DNA of 62,327 bases from Dehalococcoidia bacterium (GTDB lineage Bacteria; Chloroflexota; Dehalococcoidia; Lucifugimonadales; UBA1127): contig JAPYRQ010000003.1 of NCBI GenBank assembly GCA_029936935.1, positions 1 through 62,327 of the forward strand, read 5' to 3'. Below are positions 29,752 through 39,311 of this stretch, piece by piece; the first letter of the stretch is position 1, and the number at the start of each line of letters is the position of its first letter. The notes beneath the pieces are model-generated. The model was given only the letters and a program-made list of their open reading frames with translations, was not told the origin of the DNA and did no database searches. Both the position numbers and the translations under genes were made by a program.

Positions 29752-29968
29752 TGAGAGGTTACCTAGCAAGGAAGGGGCCATTTGGCCCTTCAGGTGTACA
29801 CCGTTTTACCCTATTGGACCCATAGTACAAACCCTAGAATGTGAATTGTTGAACGAACGGTTCCGGAGAGACTCTTAAGAAGAACATTAACCACCCTCGC
29901 GTAGAGAAGGCCCTCCCCTGGGTTGCGGGTCTGTGATGCTTCTGCATTGCAGGCCCGTACTTTTTGTC

Positions 29969-30610
29969 CTACACGTCGTTGGGGCCGTAGTGTCGAACAA
30001 AGTAGGCTGCGGCTTCGGCTCTCCGGCTGAGGTTAAGCTTCACCAGAATGCCGCTGACATAGTTCTTGACTGTCTTCTCGCTGAGGAAGAGCGTACTAGC
30101 GATCTGCTTGTTGGTCATTCCGTCTGCAATGAGCTTCAATACCTTGATCTCCTGTTCACTGGGGGCATTGCTGGGGATGGATTTCTGGTCACTGATGGTG
30201 CGAATCCTGTCCATCACACCCTGGGTGACAGCGGGATCCAACAGCGATTCTCCACGGCCTACCCTTCGGATAGCATCGACTAGATCGTTACTGCGAGCCT
30301 GCTTCAACAAGTAGCCGCTTGCTCCAGCCATGATTGAGCCCATGACCGCGCTATCGTCGGGGAACGCCGTCAGCATGATTACTTTGGTGTCAGGGTTTTC
30401 ATCCCGGATCGCCCTGCACGCCTCGACTCCACTGCCGTCTGCAAGCCGCACATCCATGATGACGACATCCGGATGGTGGGCCTTGGCTGCGTCAACGCTC
30501 TCTTGAACGGTGCCGGCCTCTGCTACAACCTCAATGTCACCGAGATGCTGAAGCAAAGTGCGTAGGCCTTCCCGTACAACTTCATGGTCGTCTGCAATTA
30601 GGACGCGCAT
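29969..30610 (-). CDS. NarL/FixJ-family response regulator
   Basis: MRVLIADDHEVVREGLRTLLQ...DVVIMDVRL...LLKQA; LuxR HTH LKLIADGMTNKQIASTLFLSEKTVKNYVSGILVKL. Confidence 0.95.
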   Translation of the reverse strand: MRVLIADDHEVVREGLRTLLQHLGDIEVVAEAGTVQESVDAAKAHHPDVVIMDVRLADGSGVEACRAIRDENPDTKVIMLTAFPDDSAVMGSIMAGASGYLLKQARSNDLVDAIRRVGRGESLLDPAVTQGVMDRIRTISDQKSIPSNAPSEQEIKVLKLIADGMTNKQIASTLFLSEKTVKNYVSGILVKLNLSRRAEAAAYFVRHYGPNDV

Positions 30611-30619
30611 GGTTTCCTC

Positions 30620-32002
30620 CTAGCCCTGAGCCGTCGCCTCTGTTATTGGAATGTTCACTGATATCGATGTTCCCGTGCCCAATGCGCTTTCCACTTCCAG
30701 CCATCCGCCTACGCGTTGGACACGAATATCCATGTTTCTGAGCCCTTGCCGTTCTTCGCTTCTCGGCTGGAGCGGGTCAAACCCCTTGCCATCGTCCTTG
30801 ACCGTAAGTTTGAGGAGATCGTTGATGTTGCTGCCTTCCACACTGACGTTCTGTGCTTGGGCATGTTTCAGGATGTTGGTCATGGCCTCCCGCATCACCT
30901 GGAGCAGCTCCATCCGATGTGCCGAAGAGAGTGGTTCATCCAGGTTTTCGGTAATCGCCAAGTTCACGTTCAGCAGGGCATTCAGCTGAAGTTCTGTGAG
31001 AAGATCCTCAATGCCCTGATTCAACCGCTTCCCATAGTATACCTGAGGATTCAAGCCAAGGATGTTGTTTCTAAGGTCTCGGATGACCTCATCCAGTTTG
31101 TCCACAGAATACGATAGTTGGTCTGCAACCTGATGGGGGATGTCGGTTGTTGTTCTGACCACGTTTTCTAGACGCAATCCCAGGGCGTAGAGAGACTGGA
31201 TCACGCTGTCATGAAGGTCTCTGGCGATGCGTTCACGCTCCTCCAACATCGCTAGTGTCTGTACCTGTCGGTAGAGTCGTGCGTTCTCGATGGCCACAGC
31301 GGCCTGACGTGCGAACAGCACCATGATCTCCTCGTCCTCCGGAGAGAACTCTGGTTCAGACGCTTCATTGGTGAGGTAGAGCTGGCCGATCGTCCTGCCC
31401 TTTGAGACGACAGGAACACCCAGAAACCGCTCCATGGGAGGGTGTCCTTCGGGAAAACCAACGGAGCGTGAGTGTTCGCCGATACTCGGAACCCGTAGGA
31501 GATTGCCTGTCTGCATCGGTACGGCTAGCAACCCACGTTTCATGGAGGGAGGATGGCCAAGTCGCGCGCGCTCTTCTGTGGTGATGCCGGAGGTCAGGAA
31601 CGCCTCTACCTGGCCGTTCTCGTCCAACACTGCCAGTGCACTGTATCTGGCAGTGGCGACCTCCCTCGCCAGGTCGATGACCTGTTGGAACACCGCTTCA
31701 GAGGAGAGCTCAGAGGTCATTGCAAACGAGGCATCGAATAGCGCGGCAAACTGTGTGTTTCTTCGCTCCGCTCCAACATGGAGGTCAACCAACTCTCGCG
31801 TTTCGCTCTGTGATCTATTCATAACTTCAAACATACCCAGACTGAAGAGCAGAAGTGCCCCACCAACGCTGCCCCCAGCGATGCCATGGGTTACTCCAGC
31901 TGGAAGCCCATCGTCAAAAAAGAGGTAGCGCAGCAACTCCAACGCCCCTGCAAAGAGCGTGGTGAGGGTAAACCCTGCCCAAACAATACGGTTATTACGC
32001 AT
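30620..32002 (-). CDS. GAF-domain sensor histidine kinase (HisKA_3)
   Basis: RERIARDLHDSVIQSLYALGLRLENV; ATPase motif VKDDGKGFDP; adjacent to the response regulator. Confidence 0.95.
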   Translation of the reverse strand: MRNNRIVWAGFTLTTLFAGALELLRYLFFDDGLPAGVTHGIAGGSVGGALLLFSLGMFEVMNRSQSETRELVDLHVGAERRNTQFAALFDASFAMTSELSSEAVFQQVIDLAREVATARYSALAVLDENGQVEAFLTSGITTEERARLGHPPSMKRGLLAVPMQTGNLLRVPSIGEHSRSVGFPEGHPPMERFLGVPVVSKGRTIGQLYLTNEASEPEFSPEDEEIMVLFARQAAVAIENARLYRQVQTLAMLEERERIARDLHDSVIQSLYALGLRLENVVRTTTDIPHQVADQLSYSVDKLDEVIRDLRNNILGLNPQVYYGKRLNQGIEDLLTELQLNALLNVNLAITENLDEPLSSAHRMELLQVMREAMTNILKHAQAQNVSVEGSNINDLLKLTVKDDGKGFDPLQPRSEERQGLRNMDIRVQRVGGWLEVESALGTGTSISVNIPITEATAQG

Positions 32003-32192
32003 GATAGTAGTGTGCGCATGCTAGCATATTTGTACGTGGGAAGGTTCATTTCACTGGCATACGTTGACCGTTTGTGTTATTGTTGCTGCGTGGTGGTCCG
32101 ATCCCAATGAAGATGTGCGCTATGAAATCAAACGTACCTCAATACATCGGAGACCGGTCCCGTGGTTATTCTTTTAGGAAAGGAGGTCACCG

Positions 32193-32492
32193 ATGGCTTT
32201 TGAGGATAAGACACTTACTTGTGTAGAGTGTGGAGCAGATTTCACATTCGAAGCAGGCGAGCAAGAGTATTTCGCGCAGAAGGGATTCACTAACGAACCC
32301 CGCCGCTGCCCCACCTGCCGCTCGGCTCGACGTGCTGCCAGTGGTGGTGGTTACGATCGCGGCCCGCGACAGATGTATCCCGCGGTTTGCGCCCAGTGCG
32401 GTCAGGACACCCAAGTCCCGTTCCTGCCGCGCGGCGACCGTCCTGTCTACTGTAGCGATTGCTTCAGTCAGCAGGCCGGCGGACGACGGTAA
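32193..32492 (+). CDS. zinc-ribbon protein (zf-trcl-like)
   Basis: KTLTCVECGADFTFEAGEQEYFAQKGFTNEPRRCPTCRSARR...CAQCGQDTQVPFLPRGDRPVYCSDCF; AAAGGAGG RBS. Confidence 0.85.
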   Translation: MAFEDKTLTCVECGADFTFEAGEQEYFAQKGFTNEPRRCPTCRSARRAASGGGYDRGPRQMYPAVCAQCGQDTQVPFLPRGDRPVYCSDCFSQQAGGRR

Positions 32493-32517
32493 GGTAAACA
32501 TCTAACCGCGCCAAAAG

Positions 32518-32556
32518 AAAAAGAGGCGACTGCCTATAAAGCAGTCGCCTCTTTTT
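32518..32556 (+). terminator. rho-independent terminator
   Basis: aaaaagaggcgactgc ctataaa gcagtcgcctcttttt. Confidence 0.85.
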
Positions 32557-32576
32557 GTTGTTCTCTTTAGAACCCT

Positions 32577-33767
32577 TTAAGAGACAGGAACTGTCTTGAC
32601 CTCATGGGCTTGGAGTGCCGGGAGGACGTCCTTACCAAACCTCCGAAGCTGCTCCATGAACATATCACCTGGCATCGCCCCTCTGTTGAAGCTAATGAGC
32701 AACGTATTCGCGCCCACCTCGTCAGCCGTTGCTATGAGCCTGTCCCTGACTTCGCTTGCCGGTCCCCATGCCAGATCCTCGCTACGTTCCACGTCTTCAA
32801 TGGTCATGTTCCTGTAGCTCTCTCGGTTGCCTGCCATGAACTTTCGGTTCTCAGGTTGTACGTAGTCGTAGGCGTCTGAGTTGATGTAGCCCTGCGCTTG
32901 CTGTAAAGACGCCTCCGTGATGTTGCCGTGGCTGAATAACGTCTGACTGAAGTACAGCGAGTACGGGCCGGCCTGCTTCACGGCTTCGGCTCTGCTATCA
33001 GCAACAAAGGCATTGACGGGAAGAATCAGATGATCGGGCGTAATCTGATGCCCGTTCTCACCGAGGCATTTGGCGTAGTAGTTCACAATATCGTGTCGTA
33101 CGCCCATGTGTGGCACTAGCCCCGGTGTTATGGGGAAATTCTCCCTACCCGCGAACTGGATGGTCTCTTTGCTACCGGTTACCGGCAACCATACGGGCGG
33201 TCGAGGCTGCTGGTACGGCCGAGGCCATATTGCAACATCTTTGTATGTCCAGAAATTGCCTTCGTAAGAGAAGACCTCCTCTGTCCATGCCCTTTTAATG
33301 ATTTCCCAAGACTCCTCAAAGCGTGCTCGAGAGTCCTTCATCGACACCTGGAAAACGTTGTGCTCACGCGGAATGCCTCGAGCGAAACCGGAGATGAGCC
33401 GCCCCTCTGAAAGGCAGTCCACCATCGACAGCTCTTCTGCGAGTCGCAGCGGGTCATGGATGGGGAGCAGGTTGCCATACACCAGCAGCTTCAGGTTCTT
33501 GGTGCGCTGTGCCGCCGCCGCCACCATGATGTTGGGAGAATTCATCAGTCCATAGGGCGATGTGTGGTGCTCGTTAAAGCCGATGCCGTCATAACCCAAC
33601 TCGTCCATCAACGTCCACGCCTGCAGGTGCTCTTCGTATGTCTGCGCGGCTACCGTGGGGTCGAAGTGCTTCTTGGGTAGCGGCCACGGCAATTCGGTAC
33701 CCTCTCGCAAGTGGCCGAGGTGTTCTCCGTACGGAAGCAGATCAAAGGCAAAGACCTTCATGGGCAA
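32577..33767 (-). CDS. LLM-class flavin-dependent (luciferase-like) oxidoreductase
   Basis: LDELGYDGIGFNEHHTSPYGLMNSPNIMVAAAAQRTKNLKLLVYGNLLPIHDPLRLAEELSMVDCLSEGRLISGFARG. Confidence 0.93.
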   Translation of the reverse strand: MPMKVFAFDLLPYGEHLGHLREGTELPWPLPKKHFDPTVAAQTYEEHLQAWTLMDELGYDGIGFNEHHTSPYGLMNSPNIMVAAAAQRTKNLKLLVYGNLLPIHDPLRLAEELSMVDCLSEGRLISGFARGIPREHNVFQVSMKDSRARFEESWEIIKRAWTEEVFSYEGNFWTYKDVAIWPRPYQQPRPPVWLPVTGSKETIQFAGRENFPITPGLVPHMGVRHDIVNYYAKCLGENGHQITPDHLILPVNAFVADSRAEAVKQAGPYSLYFSQTLFSHGNITEASLQQAQGYINSDAYDYVQPENRKFMAGNRESYRNMTIEDVERSEDLAWGPASEVRDRLIATADEVGANTLLISFNRGAMPGDMFMEQLRRFGKDVLPALQAHEVKTVPVS

Positions 33768-33835
33768 TGCTCCTTTGGAGTGTTGATTGCTACGGGTAGA
33801 CTAGGGAGACGGCCAACCAACGTCAAGAGGCGGAT

Positions 33836-33883
33836 TGTATATAACAAGGAGGCCCGCCCCAACGAATCGGGACGGGCCTCCTC
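33836..33883. terminator. terminator-like hairpin
   Basis: aaggaggcccgccccaacgaatcgggacgggcctcctc. Confidence 0.6.
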
Positions 33884-33908
33884 CCCTGACAATATTACTG
33901 TGCGATGG

Positions 33909-34262
33909 TTAGAGTGCTGCCTCGCCTCGCTCGTTGGTGCGTACTCGTGCAAGGTCCAGCATGGCGGTGATAAAGATCTTGCCGTCACCGATGGCACCCT
34001 CGCCCGGGCTCTTGGACGCTTCAATGATGGCGGTAATGACCTTGTCCTTCATCCCATCCTCTACTACCGTCCGGATGCAGGTCTTCTGTACTGCAGACCG
34101 GGTGGCTGTCTGTCCTGCGCGGCCTACGAAGACCTCTACGCCGGCCTGACGACCCTGTCCTGTCACGTTGTAGTAGTAGAACCCCGGGACGCCTACATCT
34201 TCAAGGGCAGTGGTGACGGCGCCAATACGTTCCGGCCGAACAACTGCTTCTATGCAAATCAT
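33909..34262 (-). CDS. P-II family nitrogen regulator, T-loop without Tyr
   Basis: MICIEAVVRPERIGAVTTALEDVGVPGFYYYNVTGQGRQ...GAIGDGKIFITAMLDLARVRTNERGEAAL; adjacent to amt. Confidence 0.9.
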   Translation of the reverse strand: MICIEAVVRPERIGAVTTALEDVGVPGFYYYNVTGQGRQAGVEVFVGRAGQTATRSAVQKTCIRTVVEDGMKDKVITAIIEASKSPGEGAIGDGKIFITAMLDLARVRTNERGEAAL

Positions 34263-34321
34263 CTGCTTAACTCCTTCTTGGAATTTCCCGTTTTTACTAT
34301 ATCAGGATGAATTGTTGAATA

Positions 34322-35524
34322 TTAATCCGCGCCGTCGCTCACATATGCGCGTTCACCGTGGGCTGTCAGGTCAAGGCCCTGGTCTTCATCATTCTCAGAG
34401 ACTCTCAGACCCAGGCCAGGAATGATGTCCAGTACCTTCAGGATAACCGCTGTCGCAACGAGGGAGTAACCGAGGGTTGCTCCGATGGCAATGAACTGTG
34501 TTCCCATAATCCCGCGGTTGCCCTCGATAAGTCCATCCGTGCCGCCAATGACCCCGACTGCAAAGATGCCTGTTGCGATTGCGCCCCAGAGGCCTCCGAC
34601 TCCGTGGACTGCGACGACTTCCAAAGCATCGTCAAACTTGAGCTTGGCACGGAGGAGGACTGCGCCATAGCAGAGCGCTCCTGCGCCGAAGCCGATTGCT
34701 ATTGCGCCCATGACCCCTACAAAACCGGAAGCCGGGGTTATTGCTACCAAGCCAGCTACCGCACCGGAGGCCACACCAATTGCGCTCATGCGTCCGGTCT
34801 GAATCTGGGAAATGATTCCCCATGTCAGCGCTGCTGTAGCAGCAGAAATATTGGTGACCAGGAATGCGTTCACTGCAATCTCGTTGGCCGCCAAACCCGA
34901 TCCTGCGTTGAATCCGAACCAACCGAACCACAGGATGGCTGCGCCAAGGACGACATAGGGAACGTTGTGTGGTTCAGACGCTGCGTTCTTGCGCCTGCCC
35001 ACCATGACTGCCGCAACAAGTGCTGCAATACCAGCGTTGATGTGGACTACTGTGCCGCCGGCAAAGTCCAGGGCACCCTTCTCAAAGAGCCAACCATCGC
35101 CAGCCCATACCCAGTGTGCTATCGGTACGTACACAAGGGTGACCCACAGGACCAGGAAGACCAGGTATGTGGTGAACTTGAACCGTTCCACGATTGCGCC
35201 GGTAATCAGCGCGGGGGTGATGATGGCGAACATCATCTGGAATACCACAAAGAGCAACTCATCGCCGTCATTCATCACATCTAAGCCACTCAGGCCGAGG
35301 TGACTGAAGTCGCCAATGAACTTCCCGCCTTCGCCAAATGCCAGACTGTACCCCCAAAGCACCCATACAAGGCTCACAACCGCCATGGCTATGAAGCTGT
35401 ACATGATGGTGCTGACCACGTTCCGTGATCGAACCAGACCACCATAGAAAAACGCCAATCCCGGCGTCATGAACAAGACCAGGGCTGATGCTGCGAGCAT
35501 CCAGGCTGTATTGCCGCTATCCAT
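34322..35524 (-). CDS. amt: ammonium transporter
   Basis: MDSGNTAWMLAASALVLFMTPGLAFFYGGLVRSRNVVSTIMYSF...AGGTVVHINAGIAALVAA...GVGGLWGAIATG. Confidence 0.96.
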   Translation of the reverse strand: MDSGNTAWMLAASALVLFMTPGLAFFYGGLVRSRNVVSTIMYSFIAMAVVSLVWVLWGYSLAFGEGGKFIGDFSHLGLSGLDVMNDGDELLFVVFQMMFAIITPALITGAIVERFKFTTYLVFLVLWVTLVYVPIAHWVWAGDGWLFEKGALDFAGGTVVHINAGIAALVAAVMVGRRKNAASEPHNVPYVVLGAAILWFGWFGFNAGSGLAANEIAVNAFLVTNISAATAALTWGIISQIQTGRMSAIGVASGAVAGLVAITPASGFVGVMGAIAIGFGAGALCYGAVLLRAKLKFDDALEVVAVHGVGGLWGAIATGIFAVGVIGGTDGLIEGNRGIMGTQFIAIGATLGYSLVATAVILKVLDIIPGLGLRVSENDEDQGLDLTAHGERAYVSDGAD

Positions 35525-35691
35525 GAACTCCTCCGTTCTGTGCTGGGGGCATCCCAGCGAGTTTCGATTAAAGTCCATATTGCGGCACAGATGTTTCGTG
35601 GAGATTACGCAGATGTTACGAAGTTGTTACATGAATACCCGAGGGGTAAAAGAGGAGAGCCTGAGCGAGTCATATTCGAAGTCGCAGTCCG

Positions 35692-35892
35692 TCAATCAGC
35701 GAAGGAAAGCTTGGGGCCAACGGAGATCAACAGGTAAGAAACGAAGCCTACCGCTACCACCACGGCGATTAAAAGAGGGATGACCCACCAATCCATTTTC
35801 GTCCCTGACGGGTTTCCCTTGGGGTGAGCCGACGACAGGTGGGCTACCAGCGTGCCTTCAAAATCCTTATTACATATACCGCAGTGCTCCAT
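35692..35892 (-). CDS. small C2H2 zinc-finger-like protein with one TM
   Basis: MEHCGICNKDFEGTLVAHLSSAHP (CX2C-X10-H-X4-H), then hydrophobic WWVIPLLIAVVVAVGFVSYLLI. Confidence 0.6.
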   Translation of the reverse strand: MEHCGICNKDFEGTLVAHLSSAHPKGNPSGTKMDWWVIPLLIAVVVAVGFVSYLLISVGPKLSFAD

Positions 35893-35923
35893 GGCGTCAC
35901 TCCTAGACGGATGCGTTGCCTTT

Positions 35924-36136
35924 TTAGTCGGAACCAGGCAGGTTAATGGCCCACTTGGCGCCGAGTTTGAACGTCAGGAATATGAGCGGCGGTGCCCCCA
36001 CCAACAAAAACGGCAATCCCCACCACTCGCCGTAGCTGAATCCATAGATCAGCGGCACTACTAGGCACGCCACACCGCCAATCATGACCGCAAACCACGC
36101 TATGTACTGTGCAATACGTTTGAACACGAGATTCAT
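35924..36136 (-). CDS. small membrane protein
   Basis: 70 aa, two hydrophobic segments. Confidence 0.5.
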   Translation of the reverse strand: MNLVFKRIAQYIAWFAVMIGGVACLVVPLIYGFSYGEWWGLPFLLVGAPPLIFLTFKLGAKWAINLPGSD

Positions 36137-36150
36137 GGGGGGATGGTATC

Positions 36151-36190
36151 ACGCCAGGGCTTAGCCCTGGACCCATTCTGCCAGGCCCTG
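36151..36190 (-). repeat. REP-like hairpin repeat copy (inverted)
   Basis: Reverse complement reads cctggcagaatgggtccagggctaagccctggcg. Confidence 0.55.
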
Positions 36191-36191
36191 G

Positions 36192-36299
36192 CTAATCTTG
36201 CGAAGCGAACCAGAAGAGCCAGCTAAGCGCGGCCAGACCAATGAGGCCGAACACCAGCTTGTTGGAGAATTTTGCTCGTTTGGGTTGCTTTGATGACAT
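36192..36299 (-). CDS. 35-aa single-TM small protein
   Basis: MSSKQPKRAKFSNKLVFGLIGLAALSWLFWFASQD; basic N-terminus followed by one TM; below the ORF-track size cutoff. Confidence 0.4.
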   Translation of the reverse strand: MSSKQPKRAKFSNKLVFGLIGLAALSWLFWFASQD

Positions 36300-36375
36300 G
36301 GTATCAACCTAACGTTTTGAACCGGATGGTTCATGCTGATTAACGATAATAAACCGTCAGGGAGCAGGCTTCCCG

Positions 36376-36570
36376 CTAAGCGGGACCCAGGCGAAGATCT
36401 GCTGAGTACTGGACGCGCACAATGTGGCTGGGATTGGATTCCTTCATGTGTCGTTTCCCAACCTCCACCTGAAAGGTTTCAGCTGCTTCTTCCAGTTCTT
36501 TGCCTCTCAGGTCAACTTCTTTGTCCAATTCAAAGGTGCATTGGGTACACCAGGCTTGTAACGTCCGCAT
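36376..36570 (-). CDS. small hypothetical protein (CX2C at N-terminus)
   Basis: MRTLQAWCTQCTFELDKEVDLRGKELEEAAETFQVEVGKRHMKESNPSH. Confidence 0.45.
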   Translation of the reverse strand: MRTLQAWCTQCTFELDKEVDLRGKELEEAAETFQVEVGKRHMKESNPSHIVRVQYSADLRLGPA

Positions 36571-36633
36571 GGGGCTCCTAAAAAATCGCCTTGTATGAAG
36601 GATAGCACGGCCCGAAGAATGGAAGGTCGTTGG

Positions 36634-36861
36634 TTACGCCAGGGCCTCGCTCCGGGTACGTTGGATAAACCGCTGGAGTGCGACGAGTGCCCAGATAGCC
36701 TCTATGACAGTGATGGGATACACCTCCGATAGGCCGCTGTAGACGGATGTGCCCGCAGATGCCAGCGCGAAGGCCAGGATATACCATCGAGAGCGTGGCT
36801 CAAGCCAGTACGCCAGCATCATGATTGCAACCACGACCGAGCCAAATACCGTCAGCATCAC
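36634..36861 (-). CDS. small membrane protein
   Basis: 75 aa, two to three hydrophobic segments; GGAGGACGTG upstream. Confidence 0.5.
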   Translation of the reverse strand: MMLTVFGSVVVAIMMLAYWLEPRSRWYILAFALASAGTSVYSGLSEVYPITVIEAIWALVALQRFIQRTRSEALA

Positions 36862-36964
36862 GTCCTCCTTCGCAGAGTAGTTTACGGCATTGTTGGCGTT
36901 GACTGACGCAACCCACTGTGTAAGCCTGTTGGCTCTGCCACAAACTTCATCAGGACGTGTATGT

Positions 36965-37717
36965 ATGACTCAATCAATGCAAGGAAAAACCGCTGTTGTC
37001 ACCGGCGCCACATCTGGGATCGGATGGGCGAGCGTTCTCAATTTTGCTAGGCATGGCGTAAACGTTGTCGCATCAGGTCGACGTGAGGATCGAGGCTCGG
37101 CACTTCTCGCAGAGACTGAAGCGCTGCCGGGAAAGGTCATCTTCGTTCGGACCGATGTAACAGTTCCGGCCGATGTCGAGAACCTGATGGCAAAGGCAAT
37201 CGCAGAGTTCGGGCAAATCGATTACGCCTTCAACAACGCCGGTGGTTCTATAAATGCCGCTAGGATACATGAGATGTCGGAGGAGGATTGGGACCACTAC
37301 TCGGATACGTATTTGAAGAGTGTCTGGCGATGTATGAAGCATGAGATTGTCCACATGCTCCCTAATGAGTCTGGCGTAATCATCAATAATGCATCGACAT
37401 CAGGATTGTCCAGCTCCGACAACGCCGCATATGCAGCGGTGAAGCACGGCGTAGTGGGTCTGACCAAATCGACCTCACGACAGTACAAGGGCGAGGGATT
37501 GAGGTTCAACGCGGTTTGCCCTGGTTGGGTTGAGACGGAGATGACTGCTGGGTGGCAGGACAACCCGGCCAAAAGGGAAGAGGTTGTGTCTCAGCAACAC
37601 ATCCAGCGGATAGGCGAGCCTGAAGAGGTAGCTAACCTGGTGCGGTGGATGTGCTCAGATGAGGCGGCCTACATCACCGGAGTTGCCTGGCTGATTGATG
37701 GTGGGATTAGCGCCTGA
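36965..37717 (+). CDS. SDR family oxidoreductase
   Basis: KTAVVTGATSGIGWASVLNFARHG; NNAGG; YAAVKHGVVGLTKS. Confidence 0.95.
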   Translation: MTQSMQGKTAVVTGATSGIGWASVLNFARHGVNVVASGRREDRGSALLAETEALPGKVIFVRTDVTVPADVENLMAKAIAEFGQIDYAFNNAGGSINAARIHEMSEEDWDHYSDTYLKSVWRCMKHEIVHMLPNESGVIINNASTSGLSSSDNAAYAAVKHGVVGLTKSTSRQYKGEGLRFNAVCPGWVETEMTAGWQDNPAKREEVVSQQHIQRIGEPEEVANLVRWMCSDEAAYITGVAWLIDGGISA

Positions 37718-37748
37718 ATACCCGATTCTGATAATTTTGACGAGGTTT

Positions 37749-37786
37749 GGTAACCGCAGGCATATAGGTCCAGGACTGGTCCTGGC
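37749..37786 (+). repeat. REP-like hairpin repeat copy
   Basis: ggtaaccgcaggcatataggtccaggactggtcctggc. Confidence 0.55.
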
Positions 37787-37953
37787 TGGTTGACACAGGT
37801 ACGGCCACATAGGTACCATGCCACCTAACGAATTCCCTCGCAGGCGCGTATAGCCCTTACTAATCAATTCCTGTGACTGATGATGGACATTCGTAAGTGG
37901 AATAAGAGCCATGCTCCATTTCCGGAAACTATTTGAATCAAGGGAGGATGCCA

Positions 37954-38823
37954 TTGCGCCCAATTGAGTATGTAGCGGCCAAGACCGTACAAGAAGCCGT
38001 AACGTCCCTGGCGGAGAAAGGTGATGCAGCGCGGCCCCTCGCGGGTGGTACTGACATCATCGTTCAACTGCGAGGCGGCAGACGGCAGCTAGACCGGCTG
38101 GTTGATATGAAGGCCATCCCAGAGCTGAATGAGCTCACATACAACGCTAGTTCAGGATTGCGCATCGGAGCGGCAGTCCCTTGCTACCGCGTGTACGGCA
38201 ATGCCGAAGTCGCCGGTGCCTACCCCGGCCTTATCGATGCTGCATCACTGGTTGGTGGCATCCAGATTCAAGGTCGAGGCTCCATTGGCGGAAACCTCTG
38301 CAACGCGGCACCCAGCGGTGACACCATCCCGGCCCTCATCGCCCACAGCGCCGTTGCTGAGATCACTGGTCCTGGTGGCAGTCGCGAAGTGCCCGTTGAA
38401 GACTTCTGTACTGCACCGGGTCGCACGGTGATTCAATCTGGCGAAATCCTGGTTGCGATTCGCATCCCTGCGCCTGCGGCCCATTTTGGGGCATGCTACA
38501 TGCGCTTCATCCCCCGGAATGAAATGGACATCGCCGTTGTTGGCGTCGGGGCCTCCGTGGTCATGGACGGCAACAAGGTCACTGCCTGCCGGATAGCCTT
38601 GGCCTCTGTAGCACCTACACCGGTGTATGCAGCAGCAGCAGGCGCCGTCCTCGCCGGCAAAGAGGCAACGGAAGAGAACATCAACGCGGTAGCTGAAGTA
38701 GCACAGTCCGCAGCCACCCCAATCTCAGATATGCGCGGCACGGCAGAGTACCGCACGCACCTCATTGGTGTGCTGACTCGCCGAGCATTGCAGAGCGCTA
38801 TCCAGCGCGCGAAGGGAGCATAA
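37954..38823 (+). CDS. xanthine dehydrogenase/CO dehydrogenase-family FAD-binding subunit
   Basis: RPLAGGTDIIVQLRGG...IQIQGRGSIGGNLCNAAPSGDT. Start is ambiguous: TTG 37954 has better RBS spacing than ATG 37948. Confidence 0.93.
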   Translation: MRPIEYVAAKTVQEAVTSLAEKGDAARPLAGGTDIIVQLRGGRRQLDRLVDMKAIPELNELTYNASSGLRIGAAVPCYRVYGNAEVAGAYPGLIDAASLVGGIQIQGRGSIGGNLCNAAPSGDTIPALIAHSAVAEITGPGGSREVPVEDFCTAPGRTVIQSGEILVAIRIPAPAAHFGACYMRFIPRNEMDIAVVGVGASVVMDGNKVTACRIALASVAPTPVYAAAAGAVLAGKEATEENINAVAEVAQSAATPISDMRGTAEYRTHLIGVLTRRALQSAIQRAKGA

Positions 38824-38825
38824 CC

Positions 38826-39311
38826 ATGGCATCAGAGAAGACCCACGTACGAACGACACTTAACGGTGAGGCCACAGAGTATCTCTGTGAGACCAACCAG
38901 AGCTTGTTGGAAGTCCTGCGGGACGTCCTGCTCCTGACCGGCACCAAAGAGGGCTGCAACGATGGCAACTGCGGCGCGTGTACCGTCAACATGGACGGGC
39001 GCATCGTAGATTCTTGTCTGGTCCTTGGCGTAGAGGCGGAAGGCGCTGAAATCCTGACAATCGAGGGTGTAGCCACTCCCGAGGGTCTGCACCCCATCCA
39101 GCAGGCGTTCCTGGAGAACGCTGCCCTACAGTGCGGTATCTGCACGCCGGGATTTATCATTGCTTCTAAAGCTCTTCTTGAGAAAGAGCCTAACCCGTCC
39201 GAGGCGAGGATTCGCCACTGGCTGGCCGGAAACCTCTGCCGATGCACGGGCTATGACAAGATCGTCAAGGCGGTTGTGGCTGCGGCCAACACCATAGGGG
39301 GGAAGAAGTAA
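38826..39311 (+). CDS. xanthine/CO dehydrogenase-family (2Fe-2S) subunit
   Basis: GCNDGNCGACTVNMDG...ALQCGICTPGFIIASKALL...NLCRCTGYDKIVKAV. Confidence 0.96.
   Translation: MASEKTHVRTTLNGEATEYLCETNQSLLEVLRDVLLLTGTKEGCNDGNCGACTVNMDGRIVDSCLVLGVEAEGAEILTIEGVATPEGLHPIQQAFLENAALQCGICTPGFIIASKALLEKEPNPSEARIRHWLAGNLCRCTGYDKIVKAVVAAANTIGGKK

Noticed and set aside
34358-35284. 308-aa Cys-rich plus-strand ORF
   Set aside because: Antisense to the well-supported amt gene; composition is what the reverse frame of a membrane protein gives.
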